Below, one piece after another: positions 9,834-22,700 of a DNA stretch of 64,000 bases. Numbering within the stretch: position 1 is the first letter of the stretch; each line of letters begins with the position of its first letter. The position numbers and the translations under genes are program-made. This stretch comes from Pseudidiomarina donghaiensis (GTDB taxonomy: Bacteria > Pseudomonadota > Gammaproteobacteria > Enterobacterales > Alteromonadaceae): NCBI RefSeq assembly GCF_900116895.1, contig NZ_FPCF01000004.1, positions 147,678-211,677 of the forward strand. Reading direction: 5' to 3'. The notes under the pieces were generated by a model that worked only from the letters and a program-made list of their open reading frames with translations, did no database searches and was not told the DNA's origin.

Positions 9834-12011
9834 ATGCGCAAGAGCCTAATCGCTGTTGCTATTGGCGCGACATTAACGGTCGCTGCATGTTCTGATAAAG
9901 AAGCAACGCAAGCTGTGAATGAAACAGCTCAAACCGAACAAACACAAGCAGTTGAATTTAATCAAAGCAACCCATTTTATGCTGAGAGCTCGCTGCCTTT
10001 CCACGCGCCAGATTTTTCAAAGATCAAATTTGAGCATTACAAGCCAGCATTATTGGCAGGTATGGAAGCGCATAGCAAAGAAATTGAAGCTATTGCGAAT
10101 AACGCTGAAGCACCAACCTTTGAAAACACGATCGTTGAAATGGAGCGCTCTGGTGCTTTATTAAGCCGTGTTGCATCAGTTTTCTATAACGTTGCTGGTT
10201 CAAACGGTAATGATCAGACCCGCGCTTTGCAAGGCGAGTTGGCGCCATTAATGGCCGCTCATGGTGATAGTATTTCATTAAACCCGAAATTATTCGCTCG
10301 CGTTAAAGCCGTATACGAAAACCGCGACAGCCTTGAAGGCGAAGCATTGCGTTTAGTGGAAGACACCTACAAAGGTTTTGTGCGTTCAGGTGCAGAGCTA
10401 AGCGAAGAAGCAAAAGACAAAATTCGCGCAATTAATACCGAATTATCGTCATTAACTACTGAGTTTCAGCGTAACTTAATGGCGCTGGCCAAAGAAAATA
10501 TGGTGATTGTTGATGACAAAGCGCAACTTGCGGGTTTAAGCGACACTGAAATTCAGCAGCTTGCTGACGCTGCAAAAGCGGCAGGGCACGAAGGCAAGTA
10601 TGCTATTTCAATTACTAACACCACGCGTCAGCCAATTTTATCGTCGCTCGAAAATCGTGAAGTTCGTCAGCGCGTGTGGGAAGCTTCGGCTTATCGTGGT
10701 ACCGGTAACACCGAAACTGACAACCGCCCGTTAGTGAAACGCTTAGCGCAATTACGTGCAGAAAAAGCACAGTTGTTGGGTTACAACACATGGGGTGATT
10801 ACGTTCTTGAAACCAGCATGGCTGGTAGCCCGCAAGCTGCACAAAAAATGTTGCGTGACTTAGTACCAGCAGTTGTCAGCAACGTTGAAGCTGAAAAAGC
10901 TGAAATTCAAGCCATGATCAACAGCGAAGGCGGTGATTTTGAAGTTCAGCCTTGGGACTGGGCTTACTATGCAGAAAAAGTGCGTGCTGAAAAATATGCA
11001 CTAAATGCAGAAGAAGTTAAACAATATTTCGAATTTAACCGTGTCGTTGAAGACGGCGTATTTTATGCCATGAACCAGCTGTTTGGAATTAGCTTTGAGC
11101 AGCGTGATGACATTCCTACCTACGGCGACAACATCCGCGTTTATGAAGTAAAAGACATTGACGGCGAGACACTTGGTTTATTCTATGGCGACTGGTTTAC
11201 CCGTGACGGTAAGCGAGGTGGTGCATGGATGAGCTCATTTGTTAGCCAGTCTGGTTTACTAGGAAACAAACCGGTAATTCTGAACAACCAAAACATCAAA
11301 AAAGCTGCAGAAGGCCCGACTTTCTTGAGCTTTGATGAAGTAAGCACCATGTTCCATGAAATGGGACACGGCTTGCACGGTATGTTCTCTGACGTGATGT
11401 ATCCATCATTGGCAGGTACGTCAGTATCGCGTGATTACGTTGAGTTCCCTTCAACGTTCCAAGAAGACTGGATGTTAAACGAAAAAGTGCTAAACAACTT
11501 TGCCAAGCATTATGAAACTGGCGAACCCATGCCAAAAGAATTGCTTGATAAAGTCATGGCTGCAAAAAATTTCAACATGGGTTATGACACACTTGAATAC
11601 ATTTCGTCAGCCTTGTTGGACTTTGAGTACCACACATTAACGCCTGAAGCAGCAGCAAGCATTGAAGATGTTGCCGCATTTGAGGCTGCAGCACTTGAGC
11701 GCAATGGTGTAGCAATTGACGCTGTACCGCCGCGTTATAAATCAACCTTCTTCGCGCACGTGTTTGCCGGTGGTTATTCTGCTGGATATTACGCGTATAT
11801 GTGGTCAGAAATTTTGGCTGCTGATGCGTTCAAATACATGCAAGAGCAGGGCGGTTTAACGCTCGAAAATGGTCAGAAATTCCGTGACACTATTTTGTCA
11901 AAAGGTAACAGCAAAGACCCAATGCAACAGTACATTGACTTCCGTGGCCAAGAGCCAACAGGTGAAGCGTTACTTGAGCGTCGCGGCTTAACCACACCAA
12001 AAATTGATTAA
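9834..12011 (+). CDS. dcp: M3-family peptidyl-dipeptidase Dcp-like lipoprotein
   Basis: A zinc metallopeptidase of the thimet oligopeptidase family; Dcp removes C-terminal dipeptides from short peptides. The signal MRKSLIAVAIGATLTVAAC ends in a lipobox, so it is probably a periplasmic lipoprotein rather than cytoplasmic. The zinc motif HEMGH has H508, E509 and H512, followed by the third ligand region near SRDYVEFPSTFQEDW. The C-terminal part (YKSTFFAHVFAGGYSAGYYAYMW region, about residues 635-660) is typical of Dcp. At 725 residues it is a little longer than E. coli Dcp because of the signal and linker. It is monocistronic, with its own terminator, and fits a peptide-feeding lifestyle. Confidence 0.92.
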   Translation: MRKSLIAVAIGATLTVAACSDKEATQAVNETAQTEQTQAVEFNQSNPFYAESSLPFHAPDFSKIKFEHYKPALLAGMEAHSKEIEAIANNAEAPTFENTIVEMERSGALLSRVASVFYNVAGSNGNDQTRALQGELAPLMAAHGDSISLNPKLFARVKAVYENRDSLEGEALRLVEDTYKGFVRSGAELSEEAKDKIRAINTELSSLTTEFQRNLMALAKENMVIVDDKAQLAGLSDTEIQQLADAAKAAGHEGKYAISITNTTRQPILSSLENREVRQRVWEASAYRGTGNTETDNRPLVKRLAQLRAEKAQLLGYNTWGDYVLETSMAGSPQAAQKMLRDLVPAVVSNVEAEKAEIQAMINSEGGDFEVQPWDWAYYAEKVRAEKYALNAEEVKQYFEFNRVVEDGVFYAMNQLFGISFEQRDDIPTYGDNIRVYEVKDIDGETLGLFYGDWFTRDGKRGGAWMSSFVSQSGLLGNKPVILNNQNIKKAAEGPTFLSFDEVSTMFHEMGHGLHGMFSDVMYPSLAGTSVSRDYVEFPSTFQEDWMLNEKVLNNFAKHYETGEPMPKELLDKVMAAKNFNMGYDTLEYISSALLDFEYHTLTPEAAASIEDVAAFEAAALERNGVAIDAVPPRYKSTFFAHVFAGGYSAGYYAYMWSEILAADAFKYMQEQGGLTLENGQKFRDTILSKGNSKDPMQQYIDFRGQEPTGEALLERRGLTTPKID

Positions 12012-12032
12012 TCATTCAATTTATCGGTATTG

Positions 12033-12062
12033 AAAAACAGAGCTTCGGCTCTGTTTTTTTTT
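12033..12062 (+). terminator. Rho-independent terminator after the M3 peptidase gene
   Basis: Stem CAGAGC / GCTCTG with a TTCG tetraloop, extended by AAAAA on the left and a run of nine T on the right. Confidence 0.93.
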
Positions 12063-12203
12063 GTGCAAATAAAATTTCTTTATAAAGTTAATAAATAGTT
12101 AAGCCTGTTAATTAAATTGATTTTTTTCAAATTTGTTTCATAAATAAGTAAGCAACTCATGAAGTTGCGACAACAACAGATAACATTACCAGGGAATGTA
12201 TTT

Positions 12204-14795
12204 ATGAAAAAAATCAATTTACCTTTCGGGGTGTCGCTGTGTGCCATAGCAGTGGCTACCGCGCTGCCGCAAGTAGCGTTGGCGCAAGACAATTCAGAAG
12301 CAAATGAAGTTGAAGCGCAAGAGCGCATCACGGTTACCGGCTCTCGTATTAATCGAACCGATATGGAAACGGCCTCTCCAGTAGAAATTATTTCTCGTGA
12401 CGATATTGAAGCTTCGGGGTTTTCCAATCTTCAGCAGTTATTAGAACGCTCCCCCGCGGCCGGTGTTGGCACCTTTTCGACCCGCGGCAACAGTCAAGAC
12501 TCAACCGCCAATGGCGGGGCCGCGGTAAGCTTACGAGGCTTTGGTGCTGATGCGACCTTGGTGCTGGTGAATGGTCGCCGCGTTAACGTGTCTGCGTTTG
12601 CTGAAGGTGTTGCCAATTCATTTGTTGATATCAACACAATACCGGTGGCCGCCATTGAGCGTATCGATATCTTGAAAGATGGTGCGTCAGCTATTTATGG
12701 TTCAGATGCAGTGGCGGGTGTGGTGAACGTTATTCTGCGCAAAGACTACGAAGGTATGGAGCTTAGTTTGAGCCATGGCGCCACGACAGGGCCTAGCTAT
12801 GACGAAACTTCAGTCAGTACAGTTTGGGGGACAGGTTCAGCAACGAGCAACACCACGGTGATTTTTGACTACTATAAAAACACGTCGATTATGGGGTCAG
12901 AAATGGGGCGCTTTGGTACCGCCAACCAAGCTCCTTATGGTGGTAATGACTTCCGCTCTTCTCGTGGTTATCCAGGAAACTTCATTCTGAACGGTCAAGT
13001 GGTGATTGATCCAGACTGTCCGCCAGAACAAACTTTTGGTCAAACTTGTGTCTACGATTATGGGCCAGCCACCATGACTTGGCCTGAAGCTGAGCGAGTT
13101 GGTGCTATGGTGTTGTCTAACTTTCAAATTACGAGTGACATGGATGCCTACATCGAGTTTGCCGCTCAGCACAACAGTTCGAAGGCTGGCGGGGCCGCAA
13201 CGCCGTTAGATGGCGATGCGGGCTTGTATGTACCGGCAAATCATCCAAACAATCCATGGGGTGAACGGGTAGAAATTAACCGTTATCGTACTGTCGATGC
13301 TGGTAACCGAGTGTGGGATATTGAGTCAGATACCTTACGGTTTGTGGCTGGCTTACGCGGCTATCTTGATACGTGGGCATGGGATGTCTCAGCCACTAAA
13401 GCGCGTAGTCGTGGCCTGCAAACAGGTAGCAAAGATCAAGGCTGGGTGCGCACCGACTTTCTACAAGAGGAAATTAATGCAGGCCGATATAACCCGTTTG
13501 GCGGAGTAACCAATGATCCTGCGGTTATTGATGCGATTACCACGAGTTTAGTGCGCCGTGGCGAATCGCACCTTACTGCAGTGGATGCGAGTATTAGTGG
13601 TGAGCTGTTCAAGCTGGGAAATAATATGGTTTCGATGGCCGCTGGTTTTGAATACCGCGAAGAAGACGTGGTAGATACTCCAGATGATCAGTTCCAACGC
13701 GGGCTTATTTTTGGTACGGAGTCGGTTTCCGCCCAGGCTGAGCGTGACCAATGGGCCGCATATGCCGAGTTTCTGGTGCCCTTGGCAGATACGCTTGAGT
13801 TAAGCTTAGCGCTACGTCACGATGATTACAGTGATTTTGGTTCAAGTACCAATCCGCAAGCCAAAATACAGTGGTTTGTGTCTGATGACATTACCGTTCG
13901 AGCATCGGCGGGCACAGGTTTCCGTGCGCCATCGCTTGCTCAAATTGGTTTAGGCCCATCGCAAGTATCGCAGTTTTTCACCGATACTTATCGTTGTCCA
14001 ACGCCAGATCCGAACAACCCAGCCTGTGCCGCAACTGACTACACAATTGTTTTTGGTGGTAATCCAAACCTTGAGGCGGAAGAGTCTGAAAGCTGGAACA
14101 TTGGTGGTGTTTGGCAAGTAAACGATAGCTGGGATGTTAGTTTAGATTATTGGTCAATTGTGCAAGACAATAAAATTGATCGAAACAACTATGAGCTGGT
14201 TTATGCAGCTGAGTGTAATGATCAAAATAGCACCATTTGTGTGCGCTTACCGCCGCTGCCAGGTGAAACCTTAGGTTCGCTATCAACCTTGTACAACAGC
14301 TATATCAACATCAGTTCGCAAGAAGCAACCGGGCTTGATGTGTCAACCAACTATCTGTTGCCCATTAGTGACTTTGGCGATCTTAAATTCGGTCTAGGTT
14401 GGACGTACATGACCAAGTTTGAGAAAAACGGTATCGATTATGCGGGTGAGTATAACTATCCACAACATCGCTGGATTGGTAGCGTAGATTGGTCACGCGA
14501 TGCCTGGGGCGCTACCGCAATTATCACCTACATAGGCGAGTTCGAAGACTATCAGTCACCGCAAGATGTCGAAAGCTCGAAGGCACGTACGATTGATGCC
14601 CATATGGTGTTGGACTTACAAATGCGTTATGACATCAGCCAATCCACACGGTTTAGTGTTGGGGTAAATAATATCCTTGATGAAGAGCCACCATTTGCTA
14701 TTGGTGATGGCGATGGCGACTTGTATGGATATGCATCAAGCGTTCATAACCCACGCGGAGCTTTTGCTTATGCGAAGTTGAACTTTAAGTTTTAA
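12204..14795 (+). CDS. TonB-dependent outer membrane receptor
   Basis: An outer-membrane gated channel of 863 residues that takes up a substrate using TonB energy. It has a signal peptide ending at ALPQVALAQ, a TonB-box-like RITVTGSRI near residue 40, a plug domain (about 50-165: SPVEIISRDDIEASG, VSLRGFGADATLVLVNGRRV, GASAIYGSDAVAGVVNVI) and a beta barrel ending in the terminal aromatic residue of KLNFKF. The start is ATG 12204, after AGGGA at good spacing; an earlier in-frame ATG gives a poor N-terminus. The plug resembles the oxidised-substrate/peptide class receptors common in Alteromonadales, but substrate cannot be read from sequence. No transporter or TonB gene is adjacent. Confidence 0.94.
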   Translation: MKKINLPFGVSLCAIAVATALPQVALAQDNSEANEVEAQERITVTGSRINRTDMETASPVEIISRDDIEASGFSNLQQLLERSPAAGVGTFSTRGNSQDSTANGGAAVSLRGFGADATLVLVNGRRVNVSAFAEGVANSFVDINTIPVAAIERIDILKDGASAIYGSDAVAGVVNVILRKDYEGMELSLSHGATTGPSYDETSVSTVWGTGSATSNTTVIFDYYKNTSIMGSEMGRFGTANQAPYGGNDFRSSRGYPGNFILNGQVVIDPDCPPEQTFGQTCVYDYGPATMTWPEAERVGAMVLSNFQITSDMDAYIEFAAQHNSSKAGGAATPLDGDAGLYVPANHPNNPWGERVEINRYRTVDAGNRVWDIESDTLRFVAGLRGYLDTWAWDVSATKARSRGLQTGSKDQGWVRTDFLQEEINAGRYNPFGGVTNDPAVIDAITTSLVRRGESHLTAVDASISGELFKLGNNMVSMAAGFEYREEDVVDTPDDQFQRGLIFGTESVSAQAERDQWAAYAEFLVPLADTLELSLALRHDDYSDFGSSTNPQAKIQWFVSDDITVRASAGTGFRAPSLAQIGLGPSQVSQFFTDTYRCPTPDPNNPACAATDYTIVFGGNPNLEAEESESWNIGGVWQVNDSWDVSLDYWSIVQDNKIDRNNYELVYAAECNDQNSTICVRLPPLPGETLGSLSTLYNSYINISSQEATGLDVSTNYLLPISDFGDLKFGLGWTYMTKFEKNGIDYAGEYNYPQHRWIGSVDWSRDAWGATAIITYIGEFEDYQSPQDVESSKARTIDAHMVLDLQMRYDISQSTRFSVGVNNILDEEPPFAIGDGDGDLYGYASSVHNPRGAFAYAKLNFKF

Positions 14796-14815
14796 CCTTT
14801 GCTAAAAATCATGCA

Positions 14816-14850
14816 AAAGGGGACAGAGCTAGCTCTGTCCTCTTTTTTTT
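14816..14850 (+). terminator. Rho-independent terminator after the TonB receptor
   Basis: The perfect palindrome GGACAGAGCTAGCTCTGTCC (14821-14840), with AGG/CCT-type extension, is followed by eight T. Confidence 0.93.
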
Positions 14851-14892
14851 GGTATATAGTGACGTAAAATAAATGTGAAAGAGAGTAATGGA

Positions 14893-16101
14893 ATGCCAGA
14901 CACTTTGTTCGCCTCACAGCCTATTTACGACCATAAAGGTAAAATCTACGCGCATGAGTTACTCTACCGTCATGAGGACGGGATTACTGCGTTTGAAGTT
15001 GGCGATAGTGTCGCAACAAGCGAAGTTTTATATAACTTATGCACAGGGCTGCTGGATTACGTTGAGCACATAAAATTACCAGTCTGTGTGAATGTATCGA
15101 CTGAGTTTTTGCTGTCTGGTCTATTTTTACCTTTGGCACCAGAACACGTTATTGTTGAGCTGGTTGAACGAATTGAGCCAACCGATGAAATAGTTGACGC
15201 TATTCAGCGCTGGGTGGCCAAAGGCTTTCGTTTTGCGTTAGATGATTTTGAGTTTCAAGATAGTTGGCAGCCATTACTGGAATTAGCCACAATTATTAAA
15301 GTTGATATTGAACGCACGCCGTTTGAAGTGGCCCAGCAACGTTATACAGAACTGCAGCATTTAAACGTATTGTGGTTAGCCGAACGTATTGAAGACGAAG
15401 CCACATTAAATCGCTACAAAGAACTCGGCTTTGATTTATTTCAAGGCTATTTTTTAGCCAAACCGACAGTGGTTGAAGGCAAACGTGTACCGTCAGCAGC
15501 AGCTACGCAGCTGACTTTAGTCATCAATCAATTATTCTCTGAAGAGCCCGAACTTTACGAAATAGTTGCTGCGTTACAGACCGACCCAGTGTTGGTGGTG
15601 AATTTATTACGAATTGCCAACAGCCCTTATTATGGCGTGACGCGCAAAATTGAATCGCTTAAAGAAGTCGTCATGCTGCTTGGGCTTGAGCCGCTTCGTA
15701 AATGGGTTCTATTAATTGTCTCGGTGAAAGGACAGGCTCCTGAACAAACAAAGTTTGTACTAACCCGTGCGTACATGTGCAGCGAGTTAGCGCGCAAAAA
15801 AGATCCTTTTAACCGCTTATCAGGGCCTGCGTTTTTAGTCGGGTTACTAGCAGGCTCAGATGTTTTATTAGGCATTGATAAAGAAACTTTTCTGCAAGAC
15901 CTCAACATTTCAGAAGCGGTTCGTGCAGCGGTATTGCAAAGCGAGGGCGATCTAGGTGAGTACCTCAAAGCGGTTGAAGATTTTGAATATGATCTTGCTA
16001 TGAAGAACCCATTAGAAAAGCATGGTGATTTATTTGATGTCTATCAGCAATGCCATTTCTTGGTCAACGAACTGCTAAACAACGTTACTATTGAACAGTA
16101 A
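14893..16101 (+). CDS. EAL-HDOD signalling protein (CdgJ/YuxH type)
   Basis: A 402-residue protein with an N-terminal EAL domain (about 1-205) and a C-terminal HDOD domain (about 210-380, with NLLRIANSPYYG and LKEVVMLLGLEPLRKWVLL). In EAL proteins the domain hydrolyses c-di-GMP. Here the EAL signature reads HELLYR, the N, E and K positions are present (NVST, ELVER, IIKVDIE), but the DDFG loop is DDFEFQ, so activity is doubtful. Related EAL-HDOD proteins in vibrios act in motility control without catalysis. ATG 14893 follows GAGAG at seven bases. It is monocistronic. Confidence 0.88.
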   Translation: MPDTLFASQPIYDHKGKIYAHELLYRHEDGITAFEVGDSVATSEVLYNLCTGLLDYVEHIKLPVCVNVSTEFLLSGLFLPLAPEHVIVELVERIEPTDEIVDAIQRWVAKGFRFALDDFEFQDSWQPLLELATIIKVDIERTPFEVAQQRYTELQHLNVLWLAERIEDEATLNRYKELGFDLFQGYFLAKPTVVEGKRVPSAAATQLTLVINQLFSEEPELYEIVAALQTDPVLVVNLLRIANSPYYGVTRKIESLKEVVMLLGLEPLRKWVLLIVSVKGQAPEQTKFVLTRAYMCSELARKKDPFNRLSGPAFLVGLLAGSDVLLGIDKETFLQDLNISEAVRAAVLQSEGDLGEYLKAVEDFEYDLAMKNPLEKHGDLFDVYQQCHFLVNELLNNVTIEQ

Positions 16102-16129
16102 GCTTGAGCTAGTGATTTGAGCTGTATCC

Positions 16130-16138
16130 TGCTATAAT
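16130..16138 (+). promoter_or_regulatory. Extended -10 promoter of icd
   Basis: TGCTATAAT is an exact TGnTATAAT extended -10, 45 bases before the icd ATG. No good -35 lies at 17 bases, which is usual for this promoter class. Confidence 0.6.
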
Positions 16139-16170
16139 TCGGGCCACTTTTTTCTGTCCTGAACTAATGA

Positions 16171-18408
<2,238 letters not shown>

Positions 18409-18440
18409 TACCGAACCTTTAACCATTCGGTGTAATATAA

Positions 18441-18478
18441 AAGGGTGTCAGTGTTGTGCTGGCACCCTTATTTTTTGA
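18441..18478 (+). terminator. Rho-independent terminator after icd
   Basis: A 10-bp stem AAGGGTGTCA / TGGCACCCTT (one G-T pair) with a 9-base loop, followed by ATTTTTTG. Confidence 0.9.
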
Positions 18479-18493
18479 TACAAGGATTAGGCC

Positions 18494-18736
18494 ATGACAG
18501 ACAACGTAGAATATATTCAAAGCCCATTGTGCCAGCAGTATAGCGATGGTGGCCAAACGGTAGATATTGATATATACCGCACCGAAGACTCGGGTTGGAT
18601 TTTGGAAATTGTCGACAGTGGTAATAACTCGACGGTTTGGGAAGACCCATTTGAAACCGACCAAGATGCTTTGGATGAAGCTTTAGATGCGCTAAAACAA
18701 GAAGGCATTGAAGCCTTTGTAGGCACCTTTGAATAA
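18494..18736 (+). CDS. Small acidic protein of unknown function
   Basis: An 80-residue, strongly acidic protein. It reads VEYIQSPLCQQYSDGGQTVD, then GWILEIVDSGNNSTVWEDPF, then a helix rich in D, A and L (TDQDALDEALDALKQEG). No signal peptide, no membrane segment and no cysteine pair. I recall similar small proteins in other marine gammaproteobacteria but cannot name a family or function. AGGA at 18482 is a little distant (eight bases) but acceptable. It sits between icd and a phosphatase gene, 26 bases before the latter, so they may share a transcript. Confidence 0.75.
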   Translation: MTDNVEYIQSPLCQQYSDGGQTVDIDIYRTEDSGWILEIVDSGNNSTVWEDPFETDQDALDEALDALKQEGIEAFVGTFE

Positions 18737-18762
18737 GCAACGCGAGCCGTTGATAATCAGTT

Positions 18763-19680
18763 ATGTATGACATTATCGGTGACGTACATGGCCATGCAGA
18801 CCAGCTACTGACGTTACTGAAAAAGCTTGGCTATGAGAAAAAGTTTGGTGTTTGGCGACACGCTGAGCGCCAACTTATATCTGTTGGCGACTTAATAGAC
18901 CGTGGTCCTGGGCAACGGGAAACGGTCGATACCTTGCGAGCTATGGTTGATGCCGGTAGCGCGCAAGTGATCATGGGCAATCATGAACTCAATGCAGTGG
19001 CTTGGGCATTACCCGATGGGCAAGGTGACTACTTACGCAAGCACAGTGCGGGTAACCTTAAGCATCATCGTGAGTTTTTGTTGCAAGCAAAACCAGAGTC
19101 AGATTGGTACAACAGCACCTTAGCCTGGTTTCGTCAGTTGCCTTTGTATTTAGACTTACCCGAATGCCGAATTGTACATGCGTGCTGGCACGAGCCGTCA
19201 AAGCAAGTTGTTGATGACCACACCGGCCCAGCAAACAGGCTACGCGATGAAGCCGCTTGGTATGCAGCCCATGATCACGAGCATCAGCTGCACCACGCAA
19301 TCGAAACGCTCTGCAAAGGCTTGGAGGTGGCGTTACCCGATGGCTTGCATTTTCACGACAAGGCTGGGGTTAAACGCACCGCCATGCGCACCCGTTGGTG
19401 GCAAGAACACAGTGCCAAATATCGTGACTTAGCCTTGGGCGTGGAACCGTTGCATAGTTTACCCGACCGTGAAATTCCGAATACCGTTATGCCTGGCTAT
19501 GCCGCCGATAAGCCGGTATTTTTTGGGCATTATTGGATGCGCGGCGCACCCCATGTACTGACCCCGCAGGTTGCTTGCCTTGATTGGTCTGTTACGCAGC
19601 CAAATGGCCGGCTGGTAGCGTATCGCTACGATGGCGAGCAGCAATTAAGTAATGACAAGTTTATTTGGGTCATGACATAG
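18763..19680 (+). CDS. PPP-type metallophosphoesterase
   Basis: A 305-residue calcineurin-like phosphatase. The metal-binding motifs are in order and intact: GDVHGH (residues 6-11), GDLIDRG (about 46), GNHE (about 74), HACWHEP (about 142) and a late GHYW (about 257). This is the layout of bacterial Ser/Thr protein phosphatases and diadenosine tetraphosphatases of the PrpE/ApaH group; sequence alone does not decide between protein and nucleotide substrates. No signal peptide. dnaE follows after 59 bases. Confidence 0.88.
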   Translation: MYDIIGDVHGHADQLLTLLKKLGYEKKFGVWRHAERQLISVGDLIDRGPGQRETVDTLRAMVDAGSAQVIMGNHELNAVAWALPDGQGDYLRKHSAGNLKHHREFLLQAKPESDWYNSTLAWFRQLPLYLDLPECRIVHACWHEPSKQVVDDHTGPANRLRDEAAWYAAHDHEHQLHHAIETLCKGLEVALPDGLHFHDKAGVKRTAMRTRWWQEHSAKYRDLALGVEPLHSLPDREIPNTVMPGYAADKPVFFGHYWMRGAPHVLTPQVACLDWSVTQPNGRLVAYRYDGEQQLSNDKFIWVMT

Positions 19681-19739
19681 CCGCGCGCTTGCGGCACAAT
19701 ACCTCAATAATAACTGACAATAGTGTATGAACTAAGCGC

Positions 19740-22700
19740 ATGAGCGAAAACAACAAGCGACCACCTCAATTTATCCATCTGCGAGTTCACAGCGACTTTT
19801 CCATGGTCGATGGCTTAGCTAAGGTCAAGCCTATCTGTGAAGATGTTGCTGCCAAAGGGATGCCAGCCGTTGCGCTAACCGACCAAATGAATATGTGTGG
19901 TTTGGTACGTTTTTATCGCACCGCACATGGCAACGGCTTAAAGCCAATTGTCGGCTGTGACTTATGGGTGCTTCCAGAAGGCTGGAGTAGTGATTCACAG
20001 GAACAACCGTTTCGACTGACCGCTATCGCTATGAATAATCACGGTTATCAGCAGTTAACGCAGTTGATCAGTCGTGGTTACTTGGCTGGTCATCGCGCTG
20101 GCCGGCCTTGTGTTGATCAAGCTTGGTTAGCTGAGCACCAACAAGGTTTATTATTATTGTCCGGTGGTCGCGAGGGTGATATTGGCCTCAAATTACTACA
20201 AAACCGCCATGCTGAAGCTCGCGAAGCTCTCGCTTTTTATCAACAACACTTTGCCGATCGGTTTTTTCTTGAACTGCAACGTACCGGGCGCCCTGGTGAA
20301 GATGATTATGTGCATGCCGCTGTTGCCTTAGCCGCTGAATGTGATGTGCCGGTGGTTGCCACTAACGAAGTCATGTTCTTAAAGCCAGAAGACTTCAATG
20401 CTCATGAAGTACGCGTTGCGGTTGCCGATGGTTATACACTTGATGATAAACGCCGGCCGAAGAAATACAGCGCTGAACAATATTTGAAAAGCCCTGAAGA
20501 AATGCTTGAGTTATTTGCCGATATTCCTGAGGCCATTGAAAATACCGTAGAAATAGCTAAGCGTTGCAATGTCACGGTCAAGCTTGACGAATATGTATTG
20601 CCCGAGTTTCCAACCGGAGGAATGACCCCTGAAGACTTTTTGGTGAAGAAATCCCAAGAAGGCTTGGAGGAGCGTCTGCAAGTGTTGTTTCCTGATGAAC
20701 AAGAGCGTCAACAGCAACGCAAACCTTACGATGAGCGTCTGCAAATTGAACTCGATGTCATCAACCAAATGGGCTTTCCCGGTTACTTTTTGATCGTGAT
20801 GGAATTTATTCAGTGGTCAAAAGATAACAATATTCCTGTGGGCCCAGGCCGGGGTTCTGGTGCGGGATCCTTGGTGGCCTACGCGCTAAAAATTACCGAT
20901 TTGGACCCACTGGAACTCGATCTTCTCTTCGAACGGTTCTTGAACCCAGAGCGGGTATCGATGCCTGACTTTGATATCGACTTCTGCATGGATCGTCGTG
21001 ATGAAGTTATTGATCACGTCGCCGACTTATATGGCCGCGAAGCGGTTTCGCAAATCATTACCTTCGGTACCATGGCAGCCAAGGCTTCAATACGTGACGT
21101 AGGCCGCGTACTTGGGCACCCGTATGGGTTTGTTGATAAAATTACCAAGTTAGTGCCGGGTGACCCAGGCATGACCCTCGAAAAAGCCTTTGAAGTTGAG
21201 CCGCGCTTGGTTGAAATGTATGAGCAAGATGACGATGTGCGTGAAATTATCGACATGGCTCGCATTCTAGAAGGGGTGACGCGTAATGCGGGTAAGCACG
21301 CGGGCGGGGTGGTTATTGCTCCCGAAAAAATCACCGACTTTTCGCCCTTGTATTGCGACGAAGAAGGCAAACAACCAGTTACCCAATTCGATAAAAACGA
21401 CGTTGAAGCCGCCGGCTTGGTGAAATTCGACTTTCTGGGCTTGCGCACGCTAACTATTATTCAGTGGGCGCTTGATATGGTGAATGCAAATCGCCAACGC
21501 GATGGCAAAGCCCCCATTGATATCAACCACATTCCACTTGACGATCCGCGCTGCTTTAGACTGCTTAAAAAGGCATCGACCACCGCGGTATTCCAGCTTG
21601 AATCATCGGGCATGAAGCAGCTAATTAAAAAGCTACTGCCGGACAGTTTTGAAGACATCATCGCACTGGTGGCCTTGTTCCGCCCAGGCCCATTGCAGTC
21701 GGGCATGGTTGATAACTTTATTGACCGTAAACATGGCCGCGAAGAAATATCGTACCCAGATAAAGACTATCAACATGAACTGTTGAAGCCGATATTAGAG
21801 CCGACCTACGGCGTTATTTTGTACCAAGAGCAGGTTATGCAAATAGCGCAGGTACTGGCTGGCTATTCGCTAGGCGGCGCCGACCTGTTGCGTCGTGCCA
21901 TGGGTAAGAAAAAGCCAGAGGAAATGGCCAAACAACGCGCGGTATTTGAAGAAGGTGCGCGTAAGAACGGCATTGACGGTGAGCTGGCAATCAAAATTTT
22001 CGACTTGGTGGAAAAATTTGCCGGGTATGGTTTTAACAAATCACACTCAGCTGCTTATGCTTTGGTGTCGTACCAAACGCTGTGGATGAAAACCCACTTT
22101 CCAGCTGAGTTTATGGCGGCCGTCATGTCCGCTGATATGGATAACACCGACAAAATTGTGACCTTAGTTGATGAATGCGAAAACATGGGGCTTAAACTAT
22201 TACCGCCCGATGTGAACGTGGGGCAGTATAAGTTCACGGTAGATGCCGAACAACGCATTGTGTACGGCATTGGTGCCATTAAAGGTGTTGGTGAGGGCCC
22301 CATTGAAGCGATTTTAGCCGCACGTGCTGACGGCCCGTTTACCGACTTATTTGATTTCTGCTGTCGGGTTGACCTGAAGAAGCTTAATCGTCGGGTGCTA
22401 GAAAAACTGATTAAAGCTGGCGCCATGGACTCGCTCGGCCCACACCGCGCAACCATTATGGCCAGCTTAGAAAAAGCCATGCGTCAGGCAGAGCAACATG
22501 CGCGCGCTGAGGCGATTGGTCAAAGTGATTTGTTTGGGGTTTTAGCGACCGCCAACGACGACGTTGAAATTGAACATGAGTTTGTGCAAGTTGCGCCATG
22601 GCAAGAAGCCATGTGGCTTGAAGGCGAACGTGAAACGCTTGGGCTATACTTAACAGGGCACCCAGTAAACCGTTATCGTGGCGAGTTAAAAAACTATGTG

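Noticed and set aside
16104..16138. A TTGAGC -35 for icd at 16104 or 16117
   Set aside because: Spacers to TATAAT are 23 and 10 bases; the extended -10 explains the promoter better.
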